A stretch of 19,774 nucleotides of DNA from CAKRHR01 sp964423195 (GCA_964423195.1 CAYRDY010000037.1:1-19774), one strand, 5' to 3'. Counted from the first letter of the stretch, positions 7,638-15,221 are shown. Notes: generated by a model from the letters alone, not told the origin. Program-made: numbers and translations.

Positions 7638-8096
7638 ATGGTCTGGTTTGTTCTCGCGGGCGCGCTCACCGGCGCTGACCTGGGCATCAAACACTATATC
7701 AAAAAAAATAAGACGGAGACCGACAATGAGCCGATCCTCGGCGGGAAGGTCATTGTCACGAAGTATATCAACAAGGGCGCGGCGCTCGGTCTCCTCAAAA
7801 ATCAGAGTCAAAAGCTCCTGGGGATCTCCCTGGTCTGCTTCGGCGCGATCTTCGGCATGCTTTTGGCCGCCGAGCGTCAAAAGGACAATGTCCTGCTCAA
7901 GCTCGGCCTGTCTATGCTGCTCGGCGGAGCCGGCAGCAATGTCTGTGAGCGCATCACAGAGGACGGCGTCACGGACTATTTCAAATTCGACATCGGCATC
8001 GACAAACTGAAAAATATCGTCTTCAATATCGGGGACTTCCTCATATTGATCGGCGGGACGCTCACCATCTTCGGACTGGCAAAGGACCGCCAGTGA
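7638..8096 (+). CDS. Signal peptidase II-like membrane protein (divergent LspA paralogue)
   Basis: 152 aa with hydrophobic segments near residues 1-15, 60-80, 85-100 and 130-148. The order of conserved blocks follows LspA, the inner-membrane aspartyl protease that removes lipoprotein signal peptides: D14..K18 near the N-terminus, GGKVIVTKYINKGAALGLL, GGAGSNVCERI and NIVFNIGDFLILIG. In canonical LspA the two catalytic Asp lie in GN-x-x-DR and N-I-A-D. Here the second is kept (NIGD) but the first is Glu (NVCER; codon GAG). It may be a weak or altered protease, or a non-catalytic relative. The start at 7638 has GGGAGG 7 nt upstream and a promoter at 7549-7577. The gene is monocistronic and ends at a strong terminator. 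Confidence 0.75.
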   Translation: MVWFVLAGALTGADLGIKHYIKKNKTETDNEPILGGKVIVTKYINKGAALGLLKNQSQKLLGISLVCFGAIFGMLLAAERQKDNVLLKLGLSMLLGGAGSNVCERITEDGVTDYFKFDIGIDKLKNIVFNIGDFLILIGGTLTIFGLAKDRQ

Positions 8097-8111
8097 ACTG
8101 TAAATCTGTCA

Positions 8112-8142
8112 AAATGCCCCGCGGCAAAGCCGCGGGGCATTT
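8112..8142. terminator. Strong bidirectional intrinsic terminator
   Basis: A 14-bp perfect stem (AAATGCCCCGCGGC at 8112-8125 pairing with 8129-8142) closes on a 3-nt AAA loop. The ends are T-rich on one side and A-rich on the other, so it can stop both the plus-strand LspA-like transcript and the convergent glycosyltransferase transcript. Confidence 0.9.
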
Positions 8143-8172
8143 AAAGTTTCTCTATTCAATTTCCTCCCGTCT

Positions 8173-9438
8173 TCAGGACACGGACTTGATCTGCTCCGCC
8201 GTCTTGACGACACTGTGCTGGATCGGCACCCACTCTATCTTTTTAAACATGGCCACCACGCCGATCGGGATATACGTAAAAATATAGATCGGAAATGTGA
8301 ACATATAAAGAATCTTCTTCGCCGTGGTCGTGTGGATCTGACGCCATTCCGACACGGTGGTGATCAGCCCGTAGGTGAACATGATCACGTAGGTGGACAC
8401 GAGACTGTAAACCACCATGCCCAACAAAGTCTCAATGAACATGCCCCGGTAAGCCGGCTCAAATATACTGAAGATCACACCCAAAAATCCCAGCGCGAAC
8501 GATCCGATCGTCAATAATATGCCCGGCGCGATCGTCATGAACATATCGTAGGCCGCAAAATCTCTCTTTTTGAAAATCCGAGACAAAAGCTGTCTTCCGT
8601 AATGGAAAAAGACCTGATAAAAACCCTTGGACCAGCGCAGTCTCTGATTCCAGGAAGCGCTGAATTTCGTCGGCTGCTCATCATAAAAGACCGCCGAATT
8701 GCAATACCCGATGCGCTCGCCGTGAATCACGCTGTCGATCGAGAACTCGATATCCTCGGTCAGCAGATGGTGCTTCCAGCCGCCGTTTTCCAAAAACACA
8801 TCTTTGGATACCAAAAAACCGGTGCCTGAGATCGCGCAGCTTGTGCCGAGGAGCATCCTCGGATGGTTGATATACTTGGCCTCGCGCAAAAACCACAGCG
8901 CATAGCCCGCGGAGATCCAGTTGTCGCCGTAATTTTTGGAGTTGCGGTAACTGGTGACCACCCGAAAGCCATGACAGAAGACCTTGTTCATCTCCCGCAC
9001 ATAATCGGCATCCAGGATATTGTCGGCATCAAATACAAAATAACCGTCATAGGCATCGCCGTAATCCACGGCAATCTTTTTCAGCAGATAATCCAGCGCG
9101 TAACCCTTGCCGATATAGTCCTTGTTGAAACGCTCATAGACCCGCGCCCCCGCGCGCCGCGCGACATCCGCCGTATCGTCCGTGCAGTTGTCGGCCACAA
9201 CAAAGGTATCTATCAATTCCCTCGGATAATTTTGCTGCTTAATGCTCTCGATGAGCTGACCGACCACCGCCCGCTCATTTCTGGCGGAGATGAGAACCGC
9301 GTATTTATGTTTCTTTGTCTCCTCATATTCCTTTGGTGTCTGCAGCAGCCCAAGCACGGCATAGAAAATCTGATATAAATAGCCCAGCGTAAAAAACAGG
9401 CCCACTGCCAGTGATGCGTATTTGATGACACTCATCAT
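8173..9438 (-). CDS. Membrane-bound family 2 glycosyltransferase, processive-like
   Basis: 421 aa. An N-terminal membrane helix (about 8-32) is followed by a GT-A catalytic domain. The nucleotide-sugar block is ISARNER (50-56) with VVADNCTDDTADVAR. The metal-binding DAD is at 137-139, the catalytic-base TED at 227-229, and QRLRW (265-269) is the signature shared by cellulose, hyaluronan and poly-GlcNAc synthase-type enzymes. Three or four C-terminal helices (about 300-400) would form the export pore. It probably makes a cell-surface polysaccharide or glycolipid; the sugar donor is unknown. Two adjacent ATGs (9438, 9435) follow a GGGAGG site. No other polysaccharide genes flank it, so it looks like a stand-alone unit. 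Confidence 0.88.
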   Translation of the reverse strand: MMSVIKYASLAVGLFFTLGYLYQIFYAVLGLLQTPKEYEETKKHKYAVLISARNERAVVGQLIESIKQQNYPRELIDTFVVADNCTDDTADVARRAGARVYERFNKDYIGKGYALDYLLKKIAVDYGDAYDGYFVFDADNILDADYVREMNKVFCHGFRVVTSYRNSKNYGDNWISAGYALWFLREAKYINHPRMLLGTSCAISGTGFLVSKDVFLENGGWKHHLLTEDIEFSIDSVIHGERIGYCNSAVFYDEQPTKFSASWNQRLRWSKGFYQVFFHYGRQLLSRIFKKRDFAAYDMFMTIAPGILLTIGSFALGFLGVIFSIFEPAYRGMFIETLLGMVVYSLVSTYVIMFTYGLITTVSEWRQIHTTTAKKILYMFTFPIYIFTYIPIGVVAMFKKIEWVPIQHSVVKTAEQIKSVS

Positions 9439-9660
9439 ATGAATCCTAACCTCCCGCAGATTATCTTACCACGTTTTTGTAAAATGAAAAGTGTCATTGT
9501 ATACAATTTTAATAAATTTTCAGAATTTTATTTGGTAAAGTGTCACAGCCGGCGCATTTTTTGTGGCCTGCCCGTAGCCGATCTACCCTCCCTCCCGCGG
9601 CATGTTTCCTGCCCACGGCCTGCCACGGCTCGACTCCTGCTCGCGGCATGTTTTGGCATT

Positions 9661-10245
9661 TTACTGCTGTCTCATCTCCTCCGCGACCTGTGCCTCGCAG
9701 CTTCGCATGGCCAGAATGGTTTTTTCAAACAGTTCCTCAAGCGTCCAGCCGAGATTTTCGGCGCCGGTGCGGATGACATCCCTCGAACAGCCGGCCGCGA
9801 AGCGTTTATCCTTGAATTTCTTTTTCAGGCTGGAGACCTCCAGGTCCATCACGCTTTTGGACGGACGCATGCGGACTGTGGCCCCGATCAGCCCCGTCAG
9901 CTCATCCGCCGCGAAGAGAACCTTCTCCATCTCATGCTCCGGCCGGACATCGCAGCAGATACCGTAGCCGTGGCTGCACACGCTGTGAATCAGGTCATCG
10001 CCGGCATTGATCTGCGCCAAAAGCTCCGGCGCCTTCCGGCAATGCTCTTCGGGATATTTCTCAAAATCGATATCGTGCAGAAGCCCCACCAGCGCCCAGT
10101 AGTCCGCCTCATCGCCGTAGCCGAGTTCATTCGCGTACCAGCGCATCACGCCCTCAACCGTCAGCGCGTGGAGAATATGAAAATCCTCCTGATTGTATTT
10201 TTTTAAAAGCGCCAGCGCTTCCTCCCTTGTAATACTTGTCTGCAT
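9661..10245 (-). CDS. HD-domain hydrolase (COG2316-like)
   Basis: 194 aa soluble protein. The HD superfamily metal site is readable: H26 (HILHALTVEGVM), H57-D58 (LLHDIDFEKYPEEH), His at 87/92 (HSVCSHGYG) and D114 (AADELTGLI). Family members are predicted phosphohydrolases of uncharacterised substrate, commonly stand-alone in Firmicutes. The conserved EVSSLKKKFKDKRFAAG segment near residues 135-155 matches what I know of this subgroup. I choose ATG 10245, which has GGAGG 9 nt upstream and a perfect promoter further up. A longer frame upstream to 10563 crosses that promoter and the neighbouring gene end and is not real. No partner gene is obvious. Confidence 0.85.
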   Translation of the reverse strand: MQTSITREEALALLKKYNQEDFHILHALTVEGVMRWYANELGYGDEADYWALVGLLHDIDFEKYPEEHCRKAPELLAQINAGDDLIHSVCSHGYGICCDVRPEHEMEKVLFAADELTGLIGATVRMRPSKSVMDLEVSSLKKKFKDKRFAAGCSRDVIRTGAENLGWTLEELFEKTILAMRSCEAQVAEEMRQQ

Positions 10246-10293
10246 CTTAAAAAACCTCCGTTTCCTCAAAAATAAGTCATCCATACACAAAAT

Positions 10294-10322
10294 AATATAG
10301 CCGAAAATACCCGCGATTTCAA
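10294..10322 (-). promoter_or_regulatory. Promoter of the HD-domain gene
   Basis: On the minus strand TTGAAA (10322-10317), a 17-bp spacer and TATATT (10299-10294) form a strong sigma-A promoter. Its start point should fall around 10287, some 40 nt before the HD gene start. It shows that this gene is transcribed independently of the SIS-domain gene upstream. Confidence 0.75.
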
Positions 10323-10358
10323 GACATAAAATGCACGGCGCGAGCCGCCGTCGGGCGG

Positions 10359-10424
10359 GCGCACAAAATACACCCGCACGGCACACAAAATACGCCCGCC
10401 CAGCACACAAAACACGCCTCCGGG
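10359..10424. repeat. Three imperfect 22-bp tandem repeats
   Basis: Units at 10359-10380, 10381-10402 and 10403-10424 share the core GC(A/G)CACAAAA(T/C)AC followed by a C/G-rich tail. They lie in the 256-bp spacer between the SIS-domain and HD-domain genes, just upstream of the HD promoter. No spacers separate the copies, so this is a short minisatellite and not a CRISPR array. A protein-binding role is possible. Confidence 0.7.
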
Positions 10425-10429
10425 CATAC

Positions 10430-10468
10430 AGCGGCCGCCGCCGAAAATAATTTCCGGCGGCGGCCGCT
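10430..10468 (-). terminator. Hairpin after the SIS-domain gene, probable terminator
   Basis: A 14-bp perfect, very GC-rich stem (AGCGGCCGCCGCCG at 10430-10443 pairing with 10455-10468) has an 11-nt A/T-rich loop. It starts about 34 nt after the stop of the SIS-domain gene. There is no downstream T-run in the minus direction, so termination may be imperfect. A second smaller hairpin (ACGGCG/CGCCGT, 10335-10351) followed by a T-rich stretch may complete it. Confidence 0.55.
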
Positions 10469-10501
10469 AAAAAGAACATCCTCCCCTGTACCGACAGGCG
10501 A

Positions 10502-11515
10502 TCAATAATCCATCTGGCGATAGTATCTTCTCGTCGTGAGCGGATGATTCCTCTCCTTCTCAAGATGGCAGCTCAGTCTCTCCGTAATCGCGTAGGTGAT
10601 CATCGGCGAGACGATCTTTCTAAACTCAGGCTTCGTAAATGGCAGCTCCACTTCTCTCGTATCGAAGATATTGATCTCACGCGTGATCTTTTCGGCGAAA
10701 TTCTTCACGCGGTCCATCAGCGGCCTGGTCTCATCCTCGCCGTAGAGGAGAATCATGCTGGTGCCCTCCTCCACCAACTCCAGAGTGCCATGGAAAAATT
10801 CCGCGGCGTGAATCGACTTTGTCTTGATCCACTGCATCTCCTCAAGGATGCACATGGCATAATCGTAGGCCTCGCCCCAGAGCATTCCGGAGCCGACGAC
10901 CATGTGATACGGCGTGTCCTTAAGCGTCGCCGCCATTTTCGCGCATCTGTCCTCATACTGTGCTTTCGCCCTCAAAAGGTAAGGCACAATCTTTGCATAC
11001 TCATCCATGAACAGATCATAGTCCTCAAATTCGCCCTTGTTTTTCATAAATCTGGCCAACAGTGTGATCATATAAGTGTAGATGGCCTCGCAAAGGCAGT
11101 CGTCCTCGGCAAAGCTGAACAGCTTTTCATCCGCGTATTCGCAGACCGGTGTGTTGTCATTTGAAACATAGACAATGGTTCTGGCGCCGGCCGCTTTCAC
11201 AAACTTCGCCGCCGCGACGATCTCCTTCGTGTTGCCGCTCCTGGAGGAGAAGACGCACACGGAATCTTTGGTGAATTTTTTCGGCGGCGCCGCCATAAAT
11301 TCGGCTGCGATCGCGCTGTATGTCTCAATCTCCGATGTCGTGTCCAACCAATATTTCATCGGCAGCGAATGGGCGTAAGTGCCGCCGCAGCCGATAAAGA
11401 AAATATTGGAATAGCCCTCCGAACAAATCCTGTCGACGGCCGCCTCGATCTGCGGCCTCAGTGCGATCGCGTCACTGACAACCTTCTCGTAACGTGGAAC
11501 ATCGAAATTAAACAT
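10502..11515 (-). CDS. frlB: SIS-domain sugar-amine-6-phosphate deglycase (FrlB-like)
   Basis: 337 aa with two SIS (sugar isomerase) domains. The first carries FIGCGGTYAHSLP (40-52) and the phosphosugar-binding SSRSGNTKEI (90-99). The second carries VVGSGMLWGEAYDYAMCILEEMQW and IHAAEFFHGTLELVEEG, where E239 and H242 match the catalytic region of FrlB. The C-terminal ERNHPLTTRRYYRQMDY is very like that of Bacillus FrlB. FrlB-type enzymes split fructoselysine-6-phosphate or related Amadori products into glucose-6-phosphate and an amino acid; glucoselysine deglycase (GfrF) is an equally possible relative. Start ATG 11515 has AGGAGG 7 nt upstream. It is transcribed alone, with no kinase or transporter of the pathway beside it, so the exact substrate is open. 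Confidence 0.78.
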   Translation of the reverse strand: MFNFDVPRYEKVVSDAIALRPQIEAAVDRICSEGYSNIFFIGCGGTYAHSLPMKYWLDTTSEIETYSAIAAEFMAAPPKKFTKDSVCVFSSRSGNTKEIVAAAKFVKAAGARTIVYVSNDNTPVCEYADEKLFSFAEDDCLCEAIYTYMITLLARFMKNKGEFEDYDLFMDEYAKIVPYLLRAKAQYEDRCAKMAATLKDTPYHMVVGSGMLWGEAYDYAMCILEEMQWIKTKSIHAAEFFHGTLELVEEGTSMILLYGEDETRPLMDRVKNFAEKITREINIFDTREVELPFTKPEFRKIVSPMITYAITERLSCHLEKERNHPLTTRRYYRQMDY

Positions 11516-11602
11516 AAAACATCCTCCTTAAAAATATAGAATAAAATATCATTTTCACATATCACTTCTGCCTATATTGTCAGATACTTGTTCTATGACA
11601 TC

Positions 11603-11657
11603 ATAATACATTATGTTATATATTTTGTAAAGATATTTTTTCAAATTTTATAAAGAT
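11603..11657 (-). promoter_or_regulatory. Promoter and repeated upstream motif of the SIS-domain gene
   Basis: Minus strand TTTACA (11631-11626), a 17-bp spacer and TATTAT (11608-11603) form a strong promoter about 90 nt before the start. The motif ATTTTGTAAAGAT (11622-11634), overlapping the -35, is repeated as ATTTTATAAAGAT at 11645-11657, 23 bp away with one mismatch. Two helical turns of spacing suggest paired binding sites for a regulator. Confidence 0.6.
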
Positions 11658-11697
11658 GTTTGAAATTATTTCTCTTGTCCTTTGCCGCCAGCTGCCG

Positions 11698-12351
11698 TCA
11701 TTCGCCGTCCTTTCTCTCGTGGTAATCCTTGTCAATTTTCCTTTTCCAGTCAGGGGCAACAGAACCAGAAGCCCGTACATGGGTGATGGTTTCGCTCAGC
11801 ACTTCATAATTGAGCTTTGTTCCCTTTTTATCGCTGTGATAATTCACGGCGTGATCCTCTGAGATTCCGAAATTCCTCGCGGTCTCCACAGCATCGATAT
11901 TCGCTCCGAGGAAGAGGAACTCCCAGCCGTATTTTGTCTTCTGTCGCTCGATCATCTGCTTGACCTGATCGCTTGAATAGCGCCTGCTTGCATTCTCCAT
12001 ACCGTCTGTGGTGATGACAAACAGCGTGTGTTCCGGCACATCTTCCGCCCGCGCGTATTTATGAATGTTCCCAATGTGGCGGATCGCCCCGCCGATAGCA
12101 TCCAGCAGCGCGGTACAGCCCCGCACATAGTAATCTTCGGAGGTGAGCAAAGCGATATCTTTTACGTCCACACGATCGTGGAGCACCTCGCTTGAATTGT
12201 CAAAGAGGATGGTGGAGACCAGCGCGCTGCCGGCCTCTTTTTTCTGCTTTTCGATCATGGAATTAAAGCCGCCGATGGTGTCGGCCTCCAGCCCGCGCAT
12301 AGAGCCGCTGCGGTCAAGAATAAATATGAGTTCCGTTAGATTTTTTTTCAT
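11698..12351 (-). CDS. VWA-domain protein (TerY/TerF-like)
   Basis: 217 aa, essentially one von Willebrand factor A fold with a complete metal-ion-dependent adhesion site: DRSGS at 13-17, T80 in RGCTALLDA, and D116 in ITTDGMEN. Short cytoplasmic VWA proteins of this kind resemble those of tellurite-resistance/stress clusters and act as metal-dependent protein-interaction modules. No signal peptide or membrane segment is present. I choose ATG 12351 because GGAGGG lies 7 nt upstream; an upstream ATG at 12366 sits on that very ribosome site. It lies 120 bp downstream of the macro-domain gene, separated by a terminator-like hairpin whose T-run touches the ribosome site, so its expression probably depends on read-through or attenuation. 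Confidence 0.87.
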   Translation of the reverse strand: MKKNLTELIFILDRSGSMRGLEADTIGGFNSMIEKQKKEAGSALVSTILFDNSSEVLHDRVDVKDIALLTSEDYYVRGCTALLDAIGGAIRHIGNIHKYARAEDVPEHTLFVITTDGMENASRRYSSDQVKQMIERQKTKYGWEFLFLGANIDAVETARNFGISEDHAVNYHSDKKGTKLNYEVLSETITHVRASGSVAPDWKRKIDKDYHERKDGE

Positions 12352-12366
12352 TGTCTTTCCCTCCAT

Positions 12367-12402
12367 AAAAAAAGTAGCTGTTCGGTTTCACCTTACAGCT
12401 AC
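12367..12402 (-). terminator. Intrinsic terminator or attenuator in the VWA leader
   Basis: Minus strand: an 8-bp stem GTAGCTGT/ACAGCTAC (12402-12395 with 12381-12374), capped by an inner 3-bp GGT/ACC stem, is followed by seven T (12373-12367). The VWA ribosome site begins immediately after the T-run. A second hairpin, TGCGAC/GTCGCA, lies upstream at about 12416-12435. It could terminate the macro-domain transcript, but no promoter can fit between it and the VWA gene. Confidence 0.8.
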
Positions 12403-12471
12403 ATTCTATACCCTGTGCGACTTTATTTGGTCGCATGGCGGGCGACATTCGGCAGGAAAATTCCGCTTCTC

Positions 12472-13500
12472 CTACGCACCCAGCAAATTCTGATCGAAAG
12501 CGAACAGCGCTTCGTTGATCTCAAAAATATCGTAGTCACCGCGGCTAATAAAAAATTCCACAATGATGTCGAATTTATTGCTGTGAGAGAGGGCAAAGCC
12601 GGCCTTCATCAGCATCTCCTTTGTCTCCTCTAAAGACAGCTCCAACGCGATGGAAAAAGCCAGAACCGTGGGCTTGCTCGGCTTATAATACTTATCACTT
12701 CGTATCTTGGAGAACAGCTTGCGGTCAATGTTCGCCCTTTTGTAGCACTGGACATCCGTGATCCCTCGCTCGTCAATTTTTCGCAGCAACATCTCCGAAA
12801 AGCTCTCATCGATCATGTTGACAGCCTCATCCAGTGTGGCGGGGGAGGATGGCGAGGCCGAGGCCGCAAATGGTTCGAGAAATCTGGTCTCCTCCGGCGC
12901 GCGCGCCATCACCGATTTCTTATCGAGAAGCCGGCTGCGTCTCTGTTCCCCGCGCTTATCGGTATGCGCATCGACGTAGGTGTCATCAATATATGCCTCA
13001 ATGTCCCGGAATAGTTTCTCACTGATCTGATAGGCAGCCCTATCGTAGATGACGATATAGACAGTCATATCGCTTGTAAAGAGAAATTCGCTGATCGTGT
13101 CGATGGCGACTTTTAACGCCTGATCCTTCGGATAGCCGTAAATACCGGAAGATATCAGCGGGAAAGCGACGGTCTCACACCCCTTCTCTTTTGCGAGCGC
13201 AAGGGAGGTGCGGTAGCAGGAGATGAGCTTTTCACGTTCCCCGCGGTTTCCCCCATACCAGATAGGTCCCACGGTGTGAATGACATATCTGCAGGGCAAT
13301 CGGTAGCCTCCGGTGATCTTCGCGCTGCCGGTCTTACAACCGCCCAGCTTCCGGCATTCATCCAGCAGTCCCGGCCCCGCGGCATGGTGGATGGCTCCGT
13401 CCACGCCGCCTCCGCCCAAAAGTGTCTCATTGGCAGCATTTACAATGGCATCTACCTTCATTTTTGTAATGTCATTTCGTACAATTTCCAGAGGCATCAT
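12472..13500 (-). CDS. MacroD-type macro-domain protein with C-terminal HTH-like regulatory domain
   Basis: 342 aa in two parts. Residues 1-170 are a macro domain: VDAIVNAANETLLGGGGVDG (16-35), with the Asn/Asp pair typical of MacroD/YmdB ADP-ribose hydrolases, VIHTVGPIWYGG (73-84), and phosphate-loop SSGIYGYP (117-124). This fold binds ADP-ribose and often removes it from proteins or nucleic acids, or deacetylates O-acetyl-ADP-ribose. After a charged linker (about 172-230), residues 231-342 form an all-helical domain (SEMLLRKIDERGITDVQCYKRANIDRKLFSKI... to FEINEALFAFDQ) resembling a Cro/Xre-like helix-turn-helix. Adjacent ATGs at 13500 and 13497 follow GAGGAGGG. The gene is 35 bp downstream of the polymerase and likely co-transcribed, suggesting a role in a stress response. 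Confidence 0.87.
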   Translation of the reverse strand: MMPLEIVRNDITKMKVDAIVNAANETLLGGGGVDGAIHHAAGPGLLDECRKLGGCKTGSAKITGGYRLPCRYVIHTVGPIWYGGNRGEREKLISCYRTSLALAKEKGCETVAFPLISSGIYGYPKDQALKVAIDTISEFLFTSDMTVYIVIYDRAAYQISEKLFRDIEAYIDDTYVDAHTDKRGEQRRSRLLDKKSVMARAPEETRFLEPFAASASPSSPATLDEAVNMIDESFSEMLLRKIDERGITDVQCYKRANIDRKLFSKIRSDKYYKPSKPTVLAFSIALELSLEETKEMLMKAGFALSHSNKFDIIVEFFISRGDYDIFEINEALFAFDQNLLGA

Positions 13501-13535
13501 TCGCCCTCCTCGCTTCTTCGTTTGCCGGCGGCCGT

Positions 13536-15041
13536 TTATGCATTGTGACCTCCGATCTGCGTGTTGCGCTCTCTTGCCGTCGCGCCCTCCTCAAGATCCA
13601 TGCCCTTGAGAATCGCGTTTTTCCCATACCGCTTCTTGATTGACAGTATCATCTGCTGTATCTTCTTTTCCCTCTCAAGCTCCTCCCGCTCTCGCTCCCT
13701 TTGCGCTTCCAGAGCGGCGTAATCCGTGAACAGGTCAAGCTGCTCATACTGGGGTTCCCGATTTGCAAAAGATTCATCTATGACGTGGCCTGCCACAATA
13801 TTCAGTCTGCGGATCAGCAACTCCGGATTCACAATGCGGTCATACAGCTCCGAGGCTGCCTCCATGATCAGCCTCGCGGAGGAAGTGGGTCGGCCGAGAC
13901 TGATCGTTCCATGGGCGTGTTTTGGGATTTTTCGCCCGTAATGATCGTTTACAATCTCCCCGTGATAGGCCGCGCGCCGCTTCGGGTCTCTCAGATTCTC
14001 CACGTCATAGCTGATCGTAATGACAATCTGGTTGGTGACGAGTCCCTTGTCCACCAGATCCAACGCCAGCGCGTCGGCCATCTCCCGAAGGACGAGCCTT
14101 GCCTCTTCCGCGTCGTAGGCCTCCTTTAATACCTGTCCGGAACTTAAGCTGTTGGAATCCGGGCGGTACGCCTTGACGGCCGCCACGGTGCATGGCTCCC
14201 AGCCCCACGCATGGTCAATCAGCAGCTCCGCGTTTTTTCCAAATAACTTATAGAGCAGATCCTCATCCTCCGCGGACTGCCGCGCGACGTCACCCATGGT
14301 GAACATCCCGTTCGCCTCCAGTTTGCCCGCGTAGCCGTGTCCCACTCTCCAGAAATCCGTGAGTGGCCGGTGTGTCCAGAGAATCTGCCGGTAGCTCATC
14401 TCATCAAGCTGCGCGATCCGCACGCCGTTTTTATCCGCCGGACAATGCTTGGCTACGATGTCCATGGCGACCTTGCACAGATACAGATTCGTCCCGATCC
14501 CCGCCGTCGCGGTGATGCCGGTGGTGTCAAAGACATCCTGTATGATCTTCATCGCGAGATCATGGGGGGATAACCTGTAAATGTCGAGGTAGGCGGTCAC
14601 ATCCATGAAAACCTCATCGATCGAGTAGACGATGATGTCCTCCGGCGCGACATATTTCATGTAGATCTCGTAGATCCGGGTGCTGTATGCCATGTAGTAC
14701 GCCATGCGGGGCGGCGCGATGATGAAATCAATCGCCAGGGACGGGTCGGCCGCAAGTTCCGAGGGAATCTGGGATGTGCCGGTGAATTTATGTCCCGGCG
14801 CGTCATGCCGACGCCCGGCATTGGCCTCCCTCACCTGCTCTTTCACTTCAAACAGCCGCGCGCGTCCGGAGATGCCGTAACTTTTCAGGGAGGGCGTGAC
14901 CGCGAGGCAGATGGTCTTATCCGTCCGGCGCTCGTCCGCAACCACCAGATGGGTGTTCATAGGGTCAAGGTCGCGCTCCCGACACTCGACGGACGCGTAA
15001 AAGGATTTCAGATCGATGGCTATGTAAGCGCGCTCGTCCAT
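13536..15041 (-). CDS. Y-family translesion DNA polymerase (UmuC/DinB/UvrX-like)
   Basis: 501 aa. The catalytic core has the first metal Asp D10 in AIDLKSFYASVE, with Y15 at the steric-gate position, and the signature SIDE at 140-143 (YSIDEVFMDVT). Helix-hairpin-helix and little-finger regions follow (RVGHGYAGKLEANGMFTMGD; then 295-420). QLDLF at 434-438 matches the sliding-clamp-binding motif. A charged coiled-coil stretch (447-463) leads to the tail KKRYGKNAILKGMDLEEGAT...IGGH, typical of Clostridia UmuC-like repair polymerases. These enzymes copy past damaged bases at the cost of mutations. Start ATG 15041 has GGAG about 10 nt upstream. It sits downstream of an Xre-ImmA pair, which suggests damage induction by repressor cleavage. 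Confidence 0.93.
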   Translation of the reverse strand: MDERAYIAIDLKSFYASVECRERDLDPMNTHLVVADERRTDKTICLAVTPSLKSYGISGRARLFEVKEQVREANAGRRHDAPGHKFTGTSQIPSELAADPSLAIDFIIAPPRMAYYMAYSTRIYEIYMKYVAPEDIIVYSIDEVFMDVTAYLDIYRLSPHDLAMKIIQDVFDTTGITATAGIGTNLYLCKVAMDIVAKHCPADKNGVRIAQLDEMSYRQILWTHRPLTDFWRVGHGYAGKLEANGMFTMGDVARQSAEDEDLLYKLFGKNAELLIDHAWGWEPCTVAAVKAYRPDSNSLSSGQVLKEAYDAEEARLVLREMADALALDLVDKGLVTNQIVITISYDVENLRDPKRRAAYHGEIVNDHYGRKIPKHAHGTISLGRPTSSARLIMEAASELYDRIVNPELLIRRLNIVAGHVIDESFANREPQYEQLDLFTDYAALEAQREREREELEREKKIQQMILSIKKRYGKNAILKGMDLEEGATARERNTQIGGHNA

Positions 15042-15221
15042 GGGCTGCCATCTCCTTTCCCCTAAAGCCCATTCGCTTGATGCTATAGCTTTCGTTTGAT
15101 GCTAAACTTCCATGCCCCGCAAGCGGGGCGACACCATGGATGAAAACCGATTTTGATTCTATGCCTGACGCTTGATTTTGCAGACGTCACTCGCGTCTAT
15201 GTCTGCCTTCCGGTTTTGCGC
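15042..15221 (-). promoter_or_regulatory. Hairpin-rich 180-bp spacer between metallopeptidase and polymerase
   Basis: No gene seen. On the minus strand the spacer contains GCAGAC...GTCTGC with an alternative inner AGACG/CGTCT pairing (about 15180-15206), and a GCCCCGC/GCGGGGC stem (15115-15130). A short GTTT after the latter is too weak to make a firm terminator. Such stems may process or partly terminate the Xre-ImmA transcript before the polymerase gene. I could not find a strong promoter in it. Confidence 0.35.

Noticed and set aside
10359..10424. CRISPR-like array
   Set aside because: The 22-bp units are contiguous with no unique spacers and only three copies; no cas genes are present.
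10246..10563. N-terminal extension of the HD-domain protein
   Set aside because: The extension crosses a strong promoter, tandem repeats and the end of the SIS gene; the internal ATG at 10245 has an ideal ribosome site.
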